From the NCBI RefSeq assembly GCF_000423645.1, contig NZ_AUIJ01000002.1:124001-188000 (forward strand): DNA of 64,000 bases, read 5' to 3'. This DNA comes from Sediminimonas qiaohouensis DSM 21189 (GTDB lineage: Bacteria; Pseudomonadota; Alphaproteobacteria; Rhodobacterales; Rhodobacteraceae). The position numbers were made by a program, and so were the translations under genes. Positions 27,107 through 34,990 of the stretch are shown in pieces. Numbering within the stretch: position 1 is the first letter of the stretch; each line of letters begins with the position of its first letter. The notes beneath the pieces are model-generated. The model saw only the letters and a list, made by a program, of their open reading frames with translations, made no database searches and was not told the DNA's origin.

Positions 27107-28480
27107 ATGGTAAAAAAAAGTAAACATAAAACTCACTTTCAAAATTCACTCGAAGATACAGAGAAATCAAAAACTTTTGCAGATCAAGACCCTTTGATTC
27201 TAGCAGCCAAGTACCTTAGACACCCTTTGACAAGGAAAGTTGAGCACTTGATGAGCGCTATATGTGCCCGATTTCCTTTTCTACCCCGAAAAATGAGAAC
27301 AAGACTCGCGATGTCGTCCAAGAAACGAGACAACATATGGTTGTCAAAAGCAATTACTAGTCTTCAGGACACCGAAACGCTCCCCCTTAACCGGGCTTAT
27401 CATGCAATCCAGAATGAAATGTTTCCAAAGAAGATTCAAAACGCCGAGAAAATTCTAATTATATTGGTGCCTGAGCATAACGAGATGAGCGGCGGAATAT
27501 ATTCCTTCTTCTCGATCGCCAACGCTGCCTATAAACTACGTCATATGCATAACTATGAGGTGGTTTTGATGACGCGACCAAACAAAATGAATGAAACTTA
27601 CTTTCGTCAACGCAATTTTAAAAGCTCACATGACGTTTTTCGCTTTGAGCAGATCAAACGATGCCTCAACGCCAAGGAAATTTATTTGCATATCCCGGAA
27701 TATGCCGCTTCAAATTTTATTGACAACCTCGACACAGAATCGCTCAATTATCTTTGCTCAAGAGACCGATTTTATGTGAATATATTGAACCAAAAAATTG
27801 ACATAATGCCGGAACCCAATGAATTTTGTGAATTACGTAGTATTTGTGATGAGCTGACGCAGTCTGTTGCCCATCATGCGTATTTTGGGCAATCTTTTGC
27901 GGATTATTATAATACACCTCTGCTTCTGCTGCCTGCCTATACAGATCTTAGCGACTACCCCCCGCTCCCGGCTGAAGACAAGCGCAAGTTGATTATTTAT
28001 TCACCGGATAGCGCTCACTGGAAAAATGAAGTTTTGCGGCGCCTGAAAGCAGGCCTTCCTGATTACGAGTTTAGAGAAATACGCTCGATGACCTTTGATG
28101 ATTTTATGACGTTGGCAACGCAATGCCGCTACTCAGTTACATTTGGAGAAGGCTTTGATGGATACCTTGCGCAGCCAATACATCAAGGTGGAGTGGGATT
28201 CGCGGTCTACAACGATAAATTTTTCCCATCTGAAGATCTTAAGGAACTCTCCAATATCTTCTTGTCACCAGAAGACATGAAAGAAAGGTTGGTGGAGCGA
28301 ATCCGTTCAATGGACAAAAACCCAGAAAAATATATTAGTGCAAATGAAGAAATGATGCGCGTATATGATCAGCTTTATTCACGCGAAGACTATATTCGAT
28401 GTATAGAGATGCTGATCAAGCGTGAATTTGAATTGACGCCTTTACATGTGGAAAATATGGTGCGGAGCGTCCACTTGTGA
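27107..28480 (+). CDS. Glycosyltransferase-like protein, AT-rich
   Basis: 457-residue protein if started at the ATG 27107, which has GGTGGG six bases upstream; in-frame ATGs at 27074 and 27101 are alternatives. After a basic N-terminus come LIILVPEHNEMSGGIYSFFSI and a Rossmann-like segment. The C-terminal part (KLIIYSPDSAHWKNEVLRRL, then SVTFGEGFDGYLAQPIHQGG) looks like the donor-binding half of a GT-B glycosyltransferase, but no family could be fixed. Its A+T content is far above all neighbours, a clear sign of acquisition from another genome. Confidence 0.6.
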   Translation: MVKKSKHKTHFQNSLEDTEKSKTFADQDPLILAAKYLRHPLTRKVEHLMSAICARFPFLPRKMRTRLAMSSKKRDNIWLSKAITSLQDTETLPLNRAYHAIQNEMFPKKIQNAEKILIILVPEHNEMSGGIYSFFSIANAAYKLRHMHNYEVVLMTRPNKMNETYFRQRNFKSSHDVFRFEQIKRCLNAKEIYLHIPEYAASNFIDNLDTESLNYLCSRDRFYVNILNQKIDIMPEPNEFCELRSICDELTQSVAHHAYFGQSFADYYNTPLLLLPAYTDLSDYPPLPAEDKRKLIIYSPDSAHWKNEVLRRLKAGLPDYEFREIRSMTFDDFMTLATQCRYSVTFGEGFDGYLAQPIHQGGVGFAVYNDKFFPSEDLKELSNIFLSPEDMKERLVERIRSMDKNPEKYISANEEMMRVYDQLYSREDYIRCIEMLIKREFELTPLHVENMVRSVHL

Positions 28481-28742
28481 GCCGAGCAGTGAAGCTGTAA
28501 GTTGTCAACGTGTATGGACGCCCCGTCAGAGCATGGATTTTCTGAAGGTTGTTCTGGGCGGAGCGCCTCTGTTGATGGCATGGATGCCCCCTCCCGACGG
28601 CATCGTAATGTGCCAAAGTGATGCTGGACCTGTCACGCTTTCGTATCGCTCCGACTGCTCATTTAAACGACCTTTCGTTCGAAGGCCAAGAGGCTTTTCC
28701 ACCCCAATACTGTAACCGCCCGGTTCGAACCGCCTTGCAAAT

Positions 28743-28837
28743 TCAGGCGGCTTCGTTCTCGGGCGTCGCTGCCGGCATAGGCTTCCAGTGCCACGGCAGC
28801 AGCGCGTGCAGGCGCTTGATCTTGTGATCATGGATGC
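28743..28837 (-). pseudogene. 3' remnant of an IS66-family transposase
   Basis: The minus strand reads DHKIKRLHALLPWHWKP followed by a short tail and a stop. This closely resembles the C-terminus of IS66 TnpC proteins (pattern DHKInRLdeLLPWn). Nothing else of IS66 is present; the fragment is joined to a different transposase remnant just upstream in its own direction. Confidence 0.6.
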
Positions 28838-28943
28838 TTTCGCCGTCTTCCGCGAATGCGCGCCTTTGGTCCGGACGGTTCGGTGCCGGACGGTGGCGAC
28901 GACGCTCTCGATGGGGTTGTCGGAGCGGAGATGGTTCGCGGTT
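28838..28943 (-). pseudogene. 3'-region remnant of an IS256/mutator-type transposase
   Basis: The minus strand reads NPIESVVATVRHRTVRTKGA then HSRKTAK, which is the conserved C-terminal signature of one IS256-family subgroup. The frame breaks at the join with the IS66 remnant, and the upstream part of the gene is missing. It is not derived from the intact IS256-family element at 29006, whose C-terminal region reads NAIERLNEEFRRRIKTQ. Confidence 0.55.
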
Positions 28944-29005
28944 GTGATTTTCAAAACGCTTGTGCTAAGCACATTCTACAAGATGTCCGATAACAAGATT
29001 GAGTA
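28941..29005 (+). pseudogene. IS5-family transposase fragment, left of the IS256 insertion
   Basis: The frame reads VVIFKTLVLSTFYKMSDNKIE and then is cut by the IS256-family element. It continues on the far side at 30399 as YQVSDSQFFMRFLRF. Together this matches the N-terminal IS5 transposase pattern (lVLqalYnlSDdqiEYQirDRlsFmRFLgl). It has no start codon of its own. Confidence 0.7.
28998..29005 (+). repeat. Target-site duplication, left copy (ATTGAGTA)
   Basis: Eight-bp direct repeat immediately left of the IS256-family element; identical to 30399-30406. Eight to nine bp is the normal duplication size for IS256 elements. Confidence 0.85.
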
Positions 29006-30398
29006 GGTCGTGTCGTGAAGTTGGTGGAAATTTGAAGGTGGCGTAATCTCCGGGTGATCCTGAACCACTCAACCGGCGGCTGGCACCGCCAGAAGAGATC
29101 ACGCCATGAACCAAACTACAGACACCAGCGCGGTTTCGCTACTCGCTTGCGACGACGGCTTCGACCCGATCGAGGACCGGCTGCGCGCGAATATCCGCAG
29201 CACCATCGAGGCCGTTTTCAACGAAGAACTGGACAGCTTTCTCGGCCGCCTTCGCTACGGTCGAGAGGCCGGGGCGGTGAAGGGGTATCGCCACGGCCAG
29301 CGGGATCGCCGGACCACGGGAACGTTCGGGACCGAGACGATCAGCGCTCCCCGCGCCCGCGTCGAGAACAAGGACGGCAAGGTGCGCGAATGGCGCTCGA
29401 AGGCGCTGCCGCGTTACCAGCGCCTGACGAAGCGGGCCGAGGCGCTGATTGCATCGGTCTATCTCTCGGGCACCAACACGCGGCGTGTGAAGCGCGCGCT
29501 GTTCGCGCTGTTCAAGGGGGCCGTCAGCAAGGATGTGGTCAGCCGGGCCTGGCGCAAGGTGAAGGTGGACTGGGACGCATGGTGCGCGCGCAGCCTGGTC
29601 GACGAGGACATCGTGCGCATAATCCTGGTTGGCACCGTGATCAAGACGCGGATCGACAAACGGGCGACGAACATCTCGGTTCTGGCGGCCATCGGCGTGC
29701 GCCGTGACGGGCAGAAGGTGTTGCTTTCCATCATGAATATGGGCGGCGAGAGTGCCGCGGCATGGCGCCAGTTCCTCGACGATCTCGATGCCCGCGGGCT
29801 GAAGCGCCCCGAGTTCGTGATCGTCGATGGTGCGCCGGGGCTGGAAGCCGCGCTGGTGACGCTCTGGGGCGACGACCTGCCGATCCAGCGCTGCACCGTT
29901 CACAAGCATCGCAACCTTCTGGCGCATGCCCCGAAGCACATGCATGAGGAACTGGGCAATGACTATCGCGACATGATCTACGCCGACACCTCGGCCGAGG
30001 TCAAAAAGCGCCGGAAGGCATTCCTTCGCAAATGGCGGCTGAAATGCCGGGCTGTCGCCGATAGCCTGGAAGAAGCCGGGGAGCGGCTGTTCACCTTCAC
30101 CCGGCTCGATCCGGCGCAATGGAAGGCGGCGCGGACCACCAACGCCATCGAACGGTTGAACGAGGAGTTCCGCCGAAGGATCAAGACCCAAACCGTGCTG
30201 CCGTGCGCCGAAACCGTGCCGATGCTGCTCTGGGCCTTGCTGGCTTCCGGTCAGATCAAAATGCGCAAGGTCGACGGGCGGCAGACCCTCGACAAACCGA
30301 TCGAGCCCTTGCCCCTTGACCTCGCCGCCTGATCAGGCCCAAATCAAACCGCTCGGAGAACGCCGCCGGAGAATTTCCACCACTTTCGAGACGCAGCC
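29006..30398 (+). mobile_element. IS256-family insertion sequence, complete, 1393 bp
   Basis: Ends are imperfect inverted repeats of about 38 bp sharing the core GGTGGAAATT: on the left at 29022-29031, on the right in reverse at 30373-30382. Both outer ends begin GG when read inward. An 8-bp direct repeat ATTGAGTA flanks the element exactly. It carries one intact transposase gene and has inserted into an older IS5-family remnant, so it is the youngest layer here. Confidence 0.92.
29106..30332 (+). CDS. IS256-family (mutator-type) transposase
   Basis: 408-residue DDE transposase. N-terminal region: EEELDSFLGRLRYGR-like helix and GYRHGQRDRRTTGTFGT. Catalytic core: IKTRIDKRATNISVLAAIGV with the first Asp, FVIVDGAPGLEAAL with the second Asp, the CTVHKHRNLLAH motif, and C-terminal RTTNAIERLNEEFRRRIKTQ containing the catalytic Glu. 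The full length and lack of frameshifts suggest the gene is functional. Confidence 0.96.
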   Translation: MNQTTDTSAVSLLACDDGFDPIEDRLRANIRSTIEAVFNEELDSFLGRLRYGREAGAVKGYRHGQRDRRTTGTFGTETISAPRARVENKDGKVREWRSKALPRYQRLTKRAEALIASVYLSGTNTRRVKRALFALFKGAVSKDVVSRAWRKVKVDWDAWCARSLVDEDIVRIILVGTVIKTRIDKRATNISVLAAIGVRRDGQKVLLSIMNMGGESAAAWRQFLDDLDARGLKRPEFVIVDGAPGLEAALVTLWGDDLPIQRCTVHKHRNLLAHAPKHMHEELGNDYRDMIYADTSAEVKKRRKAFLRKWRLKCRAVADSLEEAGERLFTFTRLDPAQWKAARTTNAIERLNEEFRRRIKTQTVLPCAETVPMLLWALLASGQIKMRKVDGRQTLDKPIEPLPLDLAA

Positions 30399-30406
30399 AT
30401 TGAGTA
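30399..30406 (+). repeat. Target-site duplication, right copy (ATTGAGTA)
   Basis: Matches 28998-29005 exactly and abuts the right end of the IS256-family element. Confidence 0.85.
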
Positions 30407-30560
30407 TCAGGTAAGCGACAGCCAGTTTTTCATGCGCTTCTTGCGCTTTCGCCTTGACGACCCCGCTTTCGATGCCACGCTAGTCTGGTGCTGTCGCGGA
30501 ACACTGGCGCATGCGGCCAAGGTGGGAACGCCATTCGCTCTGTTCGAAGGGCACTTGGTG
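30399..30560 (+). pseudogene. IS5-family transposase fragment, right of the IS256 insertion
   Basis: Continues the frame interrupted at 29005: YQVSDSQFFMRFLRFRLDDP, then FDATLVWCCRGTLAHA and FALFEGHL. This follows the IS5 pattern FmRFLgLgLeDpvPDatTiWlFRerLaqA. Similarity fades after about 30560 and the frame runs on to 30758 as non-IS5 sequence, so the rest of the old element has been deleted. The remaining stretch to 30754 shows no gene. Confidence 0.7.
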
Positions 30561-30754
30561 CGGAAAAGTCATAATTTCCACGGCGAGCAAACAATGGATT
30601 CCTCCTTTAGCATTCATCCCATCAGCCGAAGTAGCAAGCGCGATTTCAACCTGACAGTGCTCTCGACCGAAGCGCGGGAGGAGGTGGTGGAAGCCGGCGA
30701 CCCGCGGCCGTCCGCCAGCTTGACGCTTGTCAAAGACTCCGCCCGAGAAACGAA

Positions 30755-31876
30755 ATGATTAACCTCCCGCCGCTTTGGAAAATCCGGCGCGAGGTGAGGC
30801 GAATTGGCTCTGTGCCAGCTCGTGGGTTACGCGGCGCACTGATTGAGCAGCCGCGACAGTGGGTGTACGATCACCGTGTAGAACAGTTGCATAGGCTGCA
30901 CACGGGGCATGGAACGCTGACTGAACGGGTGGCGGTGCTGGTGTTGTTTCAACCCAATGGGGTGGCGCCGTCAGTGCAACTGACACTCGACCATCTAGCG
31001 GCGGAAGACTGGTCGGTGCTGGTCGTTTCCAATGCCCCTCTAGGAAAAACTGATGCAGCCATGCTGATGGAGCGATCCGCGCTGGTACTTGAACGGCCGA
31101 ACGTCGGCTACGATTTTGGTGGCTACCGCGCGGGGTTTCGGTTGCTCGCCAGCATCGGCCACCGGCCCACACGGCTCATCCTTATGAACGACAGCACTTG
31201 GTTTCCGTTGCGGGAGGCGGACGATACGCTGCGGCGGATGGAGGGGCTTGGGGCTGCTATGGCGGGCCACATTTTCAAAACCGAGGAGGGTCGCGGGTGC
31301 GATCATTTGGAATCGCATCTGTTGATGTTTTCGCCCGAGGCATTGGGGCATTCCGCGTTAGCGCGGTTTTGGCGCGGCTATGTGATGTCAGACGACCGGG
31401 TAGCAACGATCTGGCGTGGCGAAAAAGGGTTGACCCAGGAGATGTTGAGGGCCGGACTGGAGGTGGAAGGACTGATTGACCACGATATCTTCCTTGCTCG
31501 GCTGCGTGAGCTGGATGATGTGGCGCTTCTGAGGGTGCTAAAGGAGCTCACACACCACCGAACTGATGCTGCGTCGCAATGTGCAGCGCTTGCCGAGGCG
31601 GCGGTGCAGGGTGAGAACTGGCGTGCAGATTTCCTGAATTGGGTGGATGGTGTGCTGGCGAATTCCCGGCAGCATCTAGTTTCGGCCACCTTCGTCGCGC
31701 CGGCGATGCGGCTTTGTGGAATGGGATTTCTAAAGAAGACGCGCGACCGTCGCTTTCATCTAGCACGCGCAAAGATTTTGGAGATGGAAGACGCGGGGCG
31801 AATTGAGCCCTTGCATCCCGCGGTGAGGGCCGAGATTGCCGCGGCGGTGGACGGCTGGAGATCGTCCTCCGACTAA
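30755..31876 (+). CDS. RgpF-like rhamnan/polysaccharide synthesis protein
   Basis: 373-residue protein with the hallmarks of the RgpF (rhamnan synthesis F) family: VAVLVLFQPNG-type opening strand, NVGYDFGGYRAGFRLL, and RLILMNDSTWFPL, followed by LMFSPEALGHSALARFW. The family takes part in building rhamnose-rich or other surface polysaccharides and has a glycosyltransferase-A-like fold. Several bases overlap a frame running out of the IS5 remnant, so its native promoter may have been lost or replaced by IS DNA. It fits with the glycan genes at 22.5-28.5 kb across the IS pile. Confidence 0.82.
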   Translation: MINLPPLWKIRREVRRIGSVPARGLRGALIEQPRQWVYDHRVEQLHRLHTGHGTLTERVAVLVLFQPNGVAPSVQLTLDHLAAEDWSVLVVSNAPLGKTDAAMLMERSALVLERPNVGYDFGGYRAGFRLLASIGHRPTRLILMNDSTWFPLREADDTLRRMEGLGAAMAGHIFKTEEGRGCDHLESHLLMFSPEALGHSALARFWRGYVMSDDRVATIWRGEKGLTQEMLRAGLEVEGLIDHDIFLARLRELDDVALLRVLKELTHHRTDAASQCAALAEAAVQGENWRADFLNWVDGVLANSRQHLVSATFVAPAMRLCGMGFLKKTRDRRFHLARAKILEMEDAGRIEPLHPAVRAEIAAAVDGWRSSSD

Positions 31877-32305
31877 GCTGTGAGGCTACTCGGATCAGGC
31901 CCATTTCAACCTGCCGTAGCTTCGATACAATATCCTTGGGGTTCTCTCGCTTGCCAGCCGTTGAAGATCCTCCAAAATGCGGGACAAATCTATCCCAGTT
32001 GTTTGCACTATACCTCATGTGCCGCCGCGAGGCAGACCGTGACCACCAGCGCCGACATTAGTGCACCTTGCCGACAAAATCAGTGATCGTCGGCGCGACC
32101 TCGCGAAACAGCAGGATCGCAGCGCCATGAGAGTATGGGTTTGCGGTTCTATCCGATCCGTTCGGCGTGCTTTCGTAACCGCAGCCATCCCTCGGGGGCC
32201 AAAAATGCTTGATCCGGGAGCGTCGTCAGGCAATGCTGCCGCCAAACGGCAGGCCACTAGGGAAATGCCGTATCAAACGAATATACCTGCTTGGTGAGTG
32301 CGCTA
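31877..32305. other. Intergenic stretch, no supported gene
   Basis: About 430 bp. Short minus-strand frames (for instance around 32050-32200) look vaguely coding, but the reading frame changes and no family was recognised. It may contain degenerate remnants of a lost gene. No promoter or terminator with good support was seen. Confidence 0.4.
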
Positions 32306-33661
32306 ATGCTGATTTTTATGGATAAAGATTCCAAGGAACGATTTCCCCGCATCATTTTCTACCTGGTCTTGGCGTTCACCATTGCGGCCCCGGTGCAAGC
32401 CGATCTGCTGCCCGAGCCATGGCAATCACAACGTGAAGAATCCATCGAGATATCGGACAGGGCGTGCAACGGGCATGACCATTACATATCCGAGGTGTTC
32501 ATCCGGTTGGGCGATAATGACCCGGCCATGATGAACAATGCGGCCTGGCTTAAGACTAATTGCAAGCCTTTTTCGGATTTGTCTAGCGATGAGGTGATAG
32601 GCTATCAGATGAAATCCGCGCTCTTGGGATACCCGATCGCCATGGATAATTACGGGGTGCGTTTGATTTACGGCGATCGCGGCGTTGAACGCGATACGTC
32701 AACCGGCGTGGCCTTGCTCGAGAGAGCCATTGAAGCCGGCTTTGGCAAGGCGGCTGTGCATCTTGCGCACGCGTATTCGAAAGGCGAGGTTATTCCGAGA
32801 AATATCGAGAGGGCGCGCGACCTTCTTGCCATAGCCGAATCCGAGAACGTTTCCCCTGACCTTCTGGACAATATCCGCAAGCTCATTTCCGCGGCACGAA
32901 AAGAAGAGAGCGCTAAAACGAGCGAAGCGACCGGCAGCTCGAAGGAAACCAAATTGACAGGTGATTTGGTGGCTATCCCGGCAGGCAGCTTTAAGATGGG
33001 ATGCCACGGTCTCGGTGATGTCGGAGCGAGAGGATGTAGCCGGTTTCGCAACGATAAGCCCGTTCACCGTGTCACTCTTGAGGCCTTCAAAATGCAGGCA
33101 CATGAGGTGACGTGGGACCAGTACCAGCTCTGTGTTGATGCAGGTGGATGCTCTAGTCCCTGGGGCGGAGACCGTGGTTGGGGTGAAGGTGATCGACCGG
33201 TTATCGAGATTACTTGGAATGACATCCAGAAGTATATCGAATGGCTGAACACACAAGGCGTGGGGACATTCCGCTTGCCCTCAGAAGCGGAATGGGAATA
33301 CGCAGCCCGTGCCGGTGCACCCACAAATTACCACTGGGGTAACAGCGCCAGTACTTCAAAAGCCAATTATGAAAAGGCACACGGCAAGACCATGCCTGTG
33401 AAATCCTATGCCCCCAATGCCTGGGGCCTGTATGATATGCATGGCAATGTATCGGAAAGGGTGCAGGATTGCTGGAATGACACTTACGAGGGTGCGCCCG
33501 GCAATGGTCAGGCTTGGTTAAGCGGTAAATGCAAAGAGCGCGTGATCCGCGGCGGCTCTTGGAGCGATGCTGCAGTCAACATACGCTCTGATGCGCGTCA
33601 CCGGTTTAAACTGTCGTCCAGCAACAGTCATGTCGGGTTCCGATTAGTCCAGGACCGCTGA
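32306..33661 (+). CDS. Secreted Sel1-repeat / formylglycine-generating-enzyme (SUMF1)-like protein
   Basis: About 451 residues. A hydrophobic signal (about residues 12-30, ending near PVQA) is followed by one or two Sel1-like TPR units (AMDNYGVRLIYGDRGVERDT and KAAVHLAHAYSKG, roughly residues 110-190). A C-terminal FGE-sulfatase domain (about 220-451) follows: VAIPAGSFKMGC, VHRVTLEAFKMQAHEVTWDQ, FRLPSEAEWEYAARAG, WGLYDMHGNVSERVQDCW, RVIRGGSW, HVGFRLV. True FGE has a C-terminal active-site Cys pair, not seen here, so this is more likely a binding or scaffold variant. The ATG at 32306 is chosen for its GGTGAG site; 32318 is an alternative. Confidence 0.85.
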   Translation: MLIFMDKDSKERFPRIIFYLVLAFTIAAPVQADLLPEPWQSQREESIEISDRACNGHDHYISEVFIRLGDNDPAMMNNAAWLKTNCKPFSDLSSDEVIGYQMKSALLGYPIAMDNYGVRLIYGDRGVERDTSTGVALLERAIEAGFGKAAVHLAHAYSKGEVIPRNIERARDLLAIAESENVSPDLLDNIRKLISAARKEESAKTSEATGSSKETKLTGDLVAIPAGSFKMGCHGLGDVGARGCSRFRNDKPVHRVTLEAFKMQAHEVTWDQYQLCVDAGGCSSPWGGDRGWGEGDRPVIEITWNDIQKYIEWLNTQGVGTFRLPSEAEWEYAARAGAPTNYHWGNSASTSKANYEKAHGKTMPVKSYAPNAWGLYDMHGNVSERVQDCWNDTYEGAPGNGQAWLSGKCKERVIRGGSWSDAAVNIRSDARHRFKLSSSNSHVGFRLVQDR

Positions 33662-33808
33662 GTGTAACGGTTCCCATGGTTAGACATCGGCCTATTAAAC
33701 ACGCCCTATTGCTCGCGGTTTGAGTTACTCCCCATCCGTTGGACGAGATCCGGTGTAGATCAAGCTACTTCTTGCACCTGCAGATTGAGCATCCCAAAAA
33801 CCGTACCA

Positions 33809-34168
33809 TCAGCGTTTGTTTTGCGATGCGGCAATCTCGCTAATGAAACTGCGAATATGGCCTCGCAATTTGCCATCTTTGATGCGTGTCAGCATGGCGG
33901 CCACCTTGGCGGCCTCGTCGTCGATCTCGGGCAAATTATCCGAAGTGCCACTTTCCAATCCATCGAAAAAATAATCCGGAGGCACATCCAGAAATCCCGC
34001 CAGCTCGAACAGTTTGCTGGCCGAAATCCGGTTACGGCCCAGCTCGTACTTCTGTATCTGCTGAAAAGAGATGTCCACGCGGTCGGCTACGTTGGTCTGC
34101 GTCATCCCGCGCAGGATGCGCACCGTTTTCAGCTTCTTTCCGACATGAACGTCTACTGGGTGTGACAT
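33809..34168 (-). CDS. XRE-family helix-turn-helix transcriptional regulator
   Basis: 119-residue regulator. A classic HTH_3 domain occupies residues about 9-65: GKKLKTVRILRGMTQTNVAD, RVDISFQQIQKYELGRNRIS, ASKLFELAGFLDVPPDYFFD. The C-terminal part is acidic, then helical and basic. Similar proteins are common as chromosomal regulators in Rhodobacteraceae and as phage repressors. It lies just outside the lysis end of the prophage, an unusual position for its master repressor, so its link to the prophage is uncertain. Confidence 0.88.
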   Translation of the reverse strand: MSHPVDVHVGKKLKTVRILRGMTQTNVADRVDISFQQIQKYELGRNRISASKLFELAGFLDVPPDYFFDGLESGTSDNLPEIDDEAAKVAAMLTRIKDGKLRGHIRSFISEIAASQNKR

Positions 34169-34319
34169 TGAGTTATTCCTGCCTATTTCAAATTCCCTCT
34201 GAAGGTGTCTTATGCTTTCCCCAGATCAACCGGTTATCGATTTACGAAACGAAATGGTAAGTGGACCATACATGGGTGATGCCCTTACCATCACTGCTCG
34301 AGCCGTTAAACCCATAACG

Positions 34320-34688
34320 TCACCGCCGCAGTCGATCGACACCCAGCACTCCGAAGATGCTGACCACAATCATGCCGGCCCATTCGTCCAGGGGCGGCGG
34401 CAGAGCGGCGATGGTCCAGCCCTGGGGATAGGCGCAGCCAGCGCACCACAGTACGCTGTATAGCAGCACCGAGGCCCACCACAGGCCGAGCGGCAGCGCG
34501 AATATCAGCATCAGCCAGAAGCCCCCTGCCCGCATCCAGTTTGCCTTGTTGCGGACATGCTCCTTGACGATCTCGCCCTTGATCCGCTCACGATCTGTCT
34601 GAGACTCGATGCGCTTGTCGACGGTGCTCAAGACGCGATCGAGCGCGCCGCCAGTGATCCAGCCGATAATTGTGCGTAGAAGTGCCAT
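34320..34688 (-). CDS. Putative holin (GTA-type 3-TM holin family)
   Basis: 122-residue membrane protein at the end of the lysis cassette. An N-terminal amphipathic/charged part (LDRVLSTVDKRIESQTDRER) is followed by hydrophobic segments at about residues 55-73, 78-92 and 100-116. This matches the holin family used by gene-transfer agents and related phages of this bacterial group. The start overlaps the previous stop by one base. Holins form the membrane lesion that times lysis. Confidence 0.7.
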   Translation of the reverse strand: MALLRTIIGWITGGALDRVLSTVDKRIESQTDRERIKGEIVKEHVRNKANWMRAGGFWLMLIFALPLGLWWASVLLYSVLWCAGCAYPQGWTIAALPPPLDEWAGMIVVSIFGVLGVDRLRR

Positions 34689-34990
34689 CAGGAATACCCT
34701 CCCGGCCAGTCCGGCAGATCGACCGTCTGACCTGCCAGCTCGTGCGTGCAGTCATTGAGAAACCGAATGCGCCCGTCCGTGACAAAGGAATGGCAGACCG
34801 GCACGCCCGGGTGCGCCTGCCCCTTGTTGACGAACACCGACGGGGTGAAGGTGGGCGCGGCCGGGTTGTTGTTCCACGTCCACCCGCGCGATCCGTCCAC
34901 TACGATCGCGTGCGCCGCGTCGCAGCCGGGGCACCAGAACATGAGGTGCCCGCCCTCGGCCTGCCGGAGCTTCTTGCCGACCGCGCTCAT
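34688..34990 (-). CDS. DUF6527-like small phage protein in the lysis cassette
   Basis: 100-residue protein with a CxxC pair (FWCPGCDAAHAIVV, about residues 19-32), then GWTWNNNPAAPTFTPSVFV, CHSFVTDGRIRFLNDCTHEL and a final AGQTVDLPDW. This pattern is seen in small proteins that accompany phage endolysin genes; the role is unknown. It overlaps the endolysin stop by 4 bp and the holin start by 1 bp. Confidence 0.7.
   Translation of the reverse strand: MSAVGKKLRQAEGGHLMFWCPGCDAAHAIVVDGSRGWTWNNNPAAPTFTPSVFVNKGQAHPGVPVCHSFVTDGRIRFLNDCTHELAGQTVDLPDWPGGYS

Noticed and set aside
29139-30191. 350-codon minus-strand frame opposite the IS256 transposase
   Set aside because: It is the antisense shadow of the transposase; no start site or domain is visible.
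30432-30758. 108-codon + strand frame as an independent gene
   Set aside because: Its first half is the continuation of the IS5-family remnant across the IS256 insertion; the rest has no family or ribosome-binding site. Treated as a pseudogene fragment.
32015-32257. Possible small minus-strand gene before the FGE-like protein
   Set aside because: Different frames look weakly coding in different parts, there is no good start site, and no family fits. Left as a gene-less stretch.
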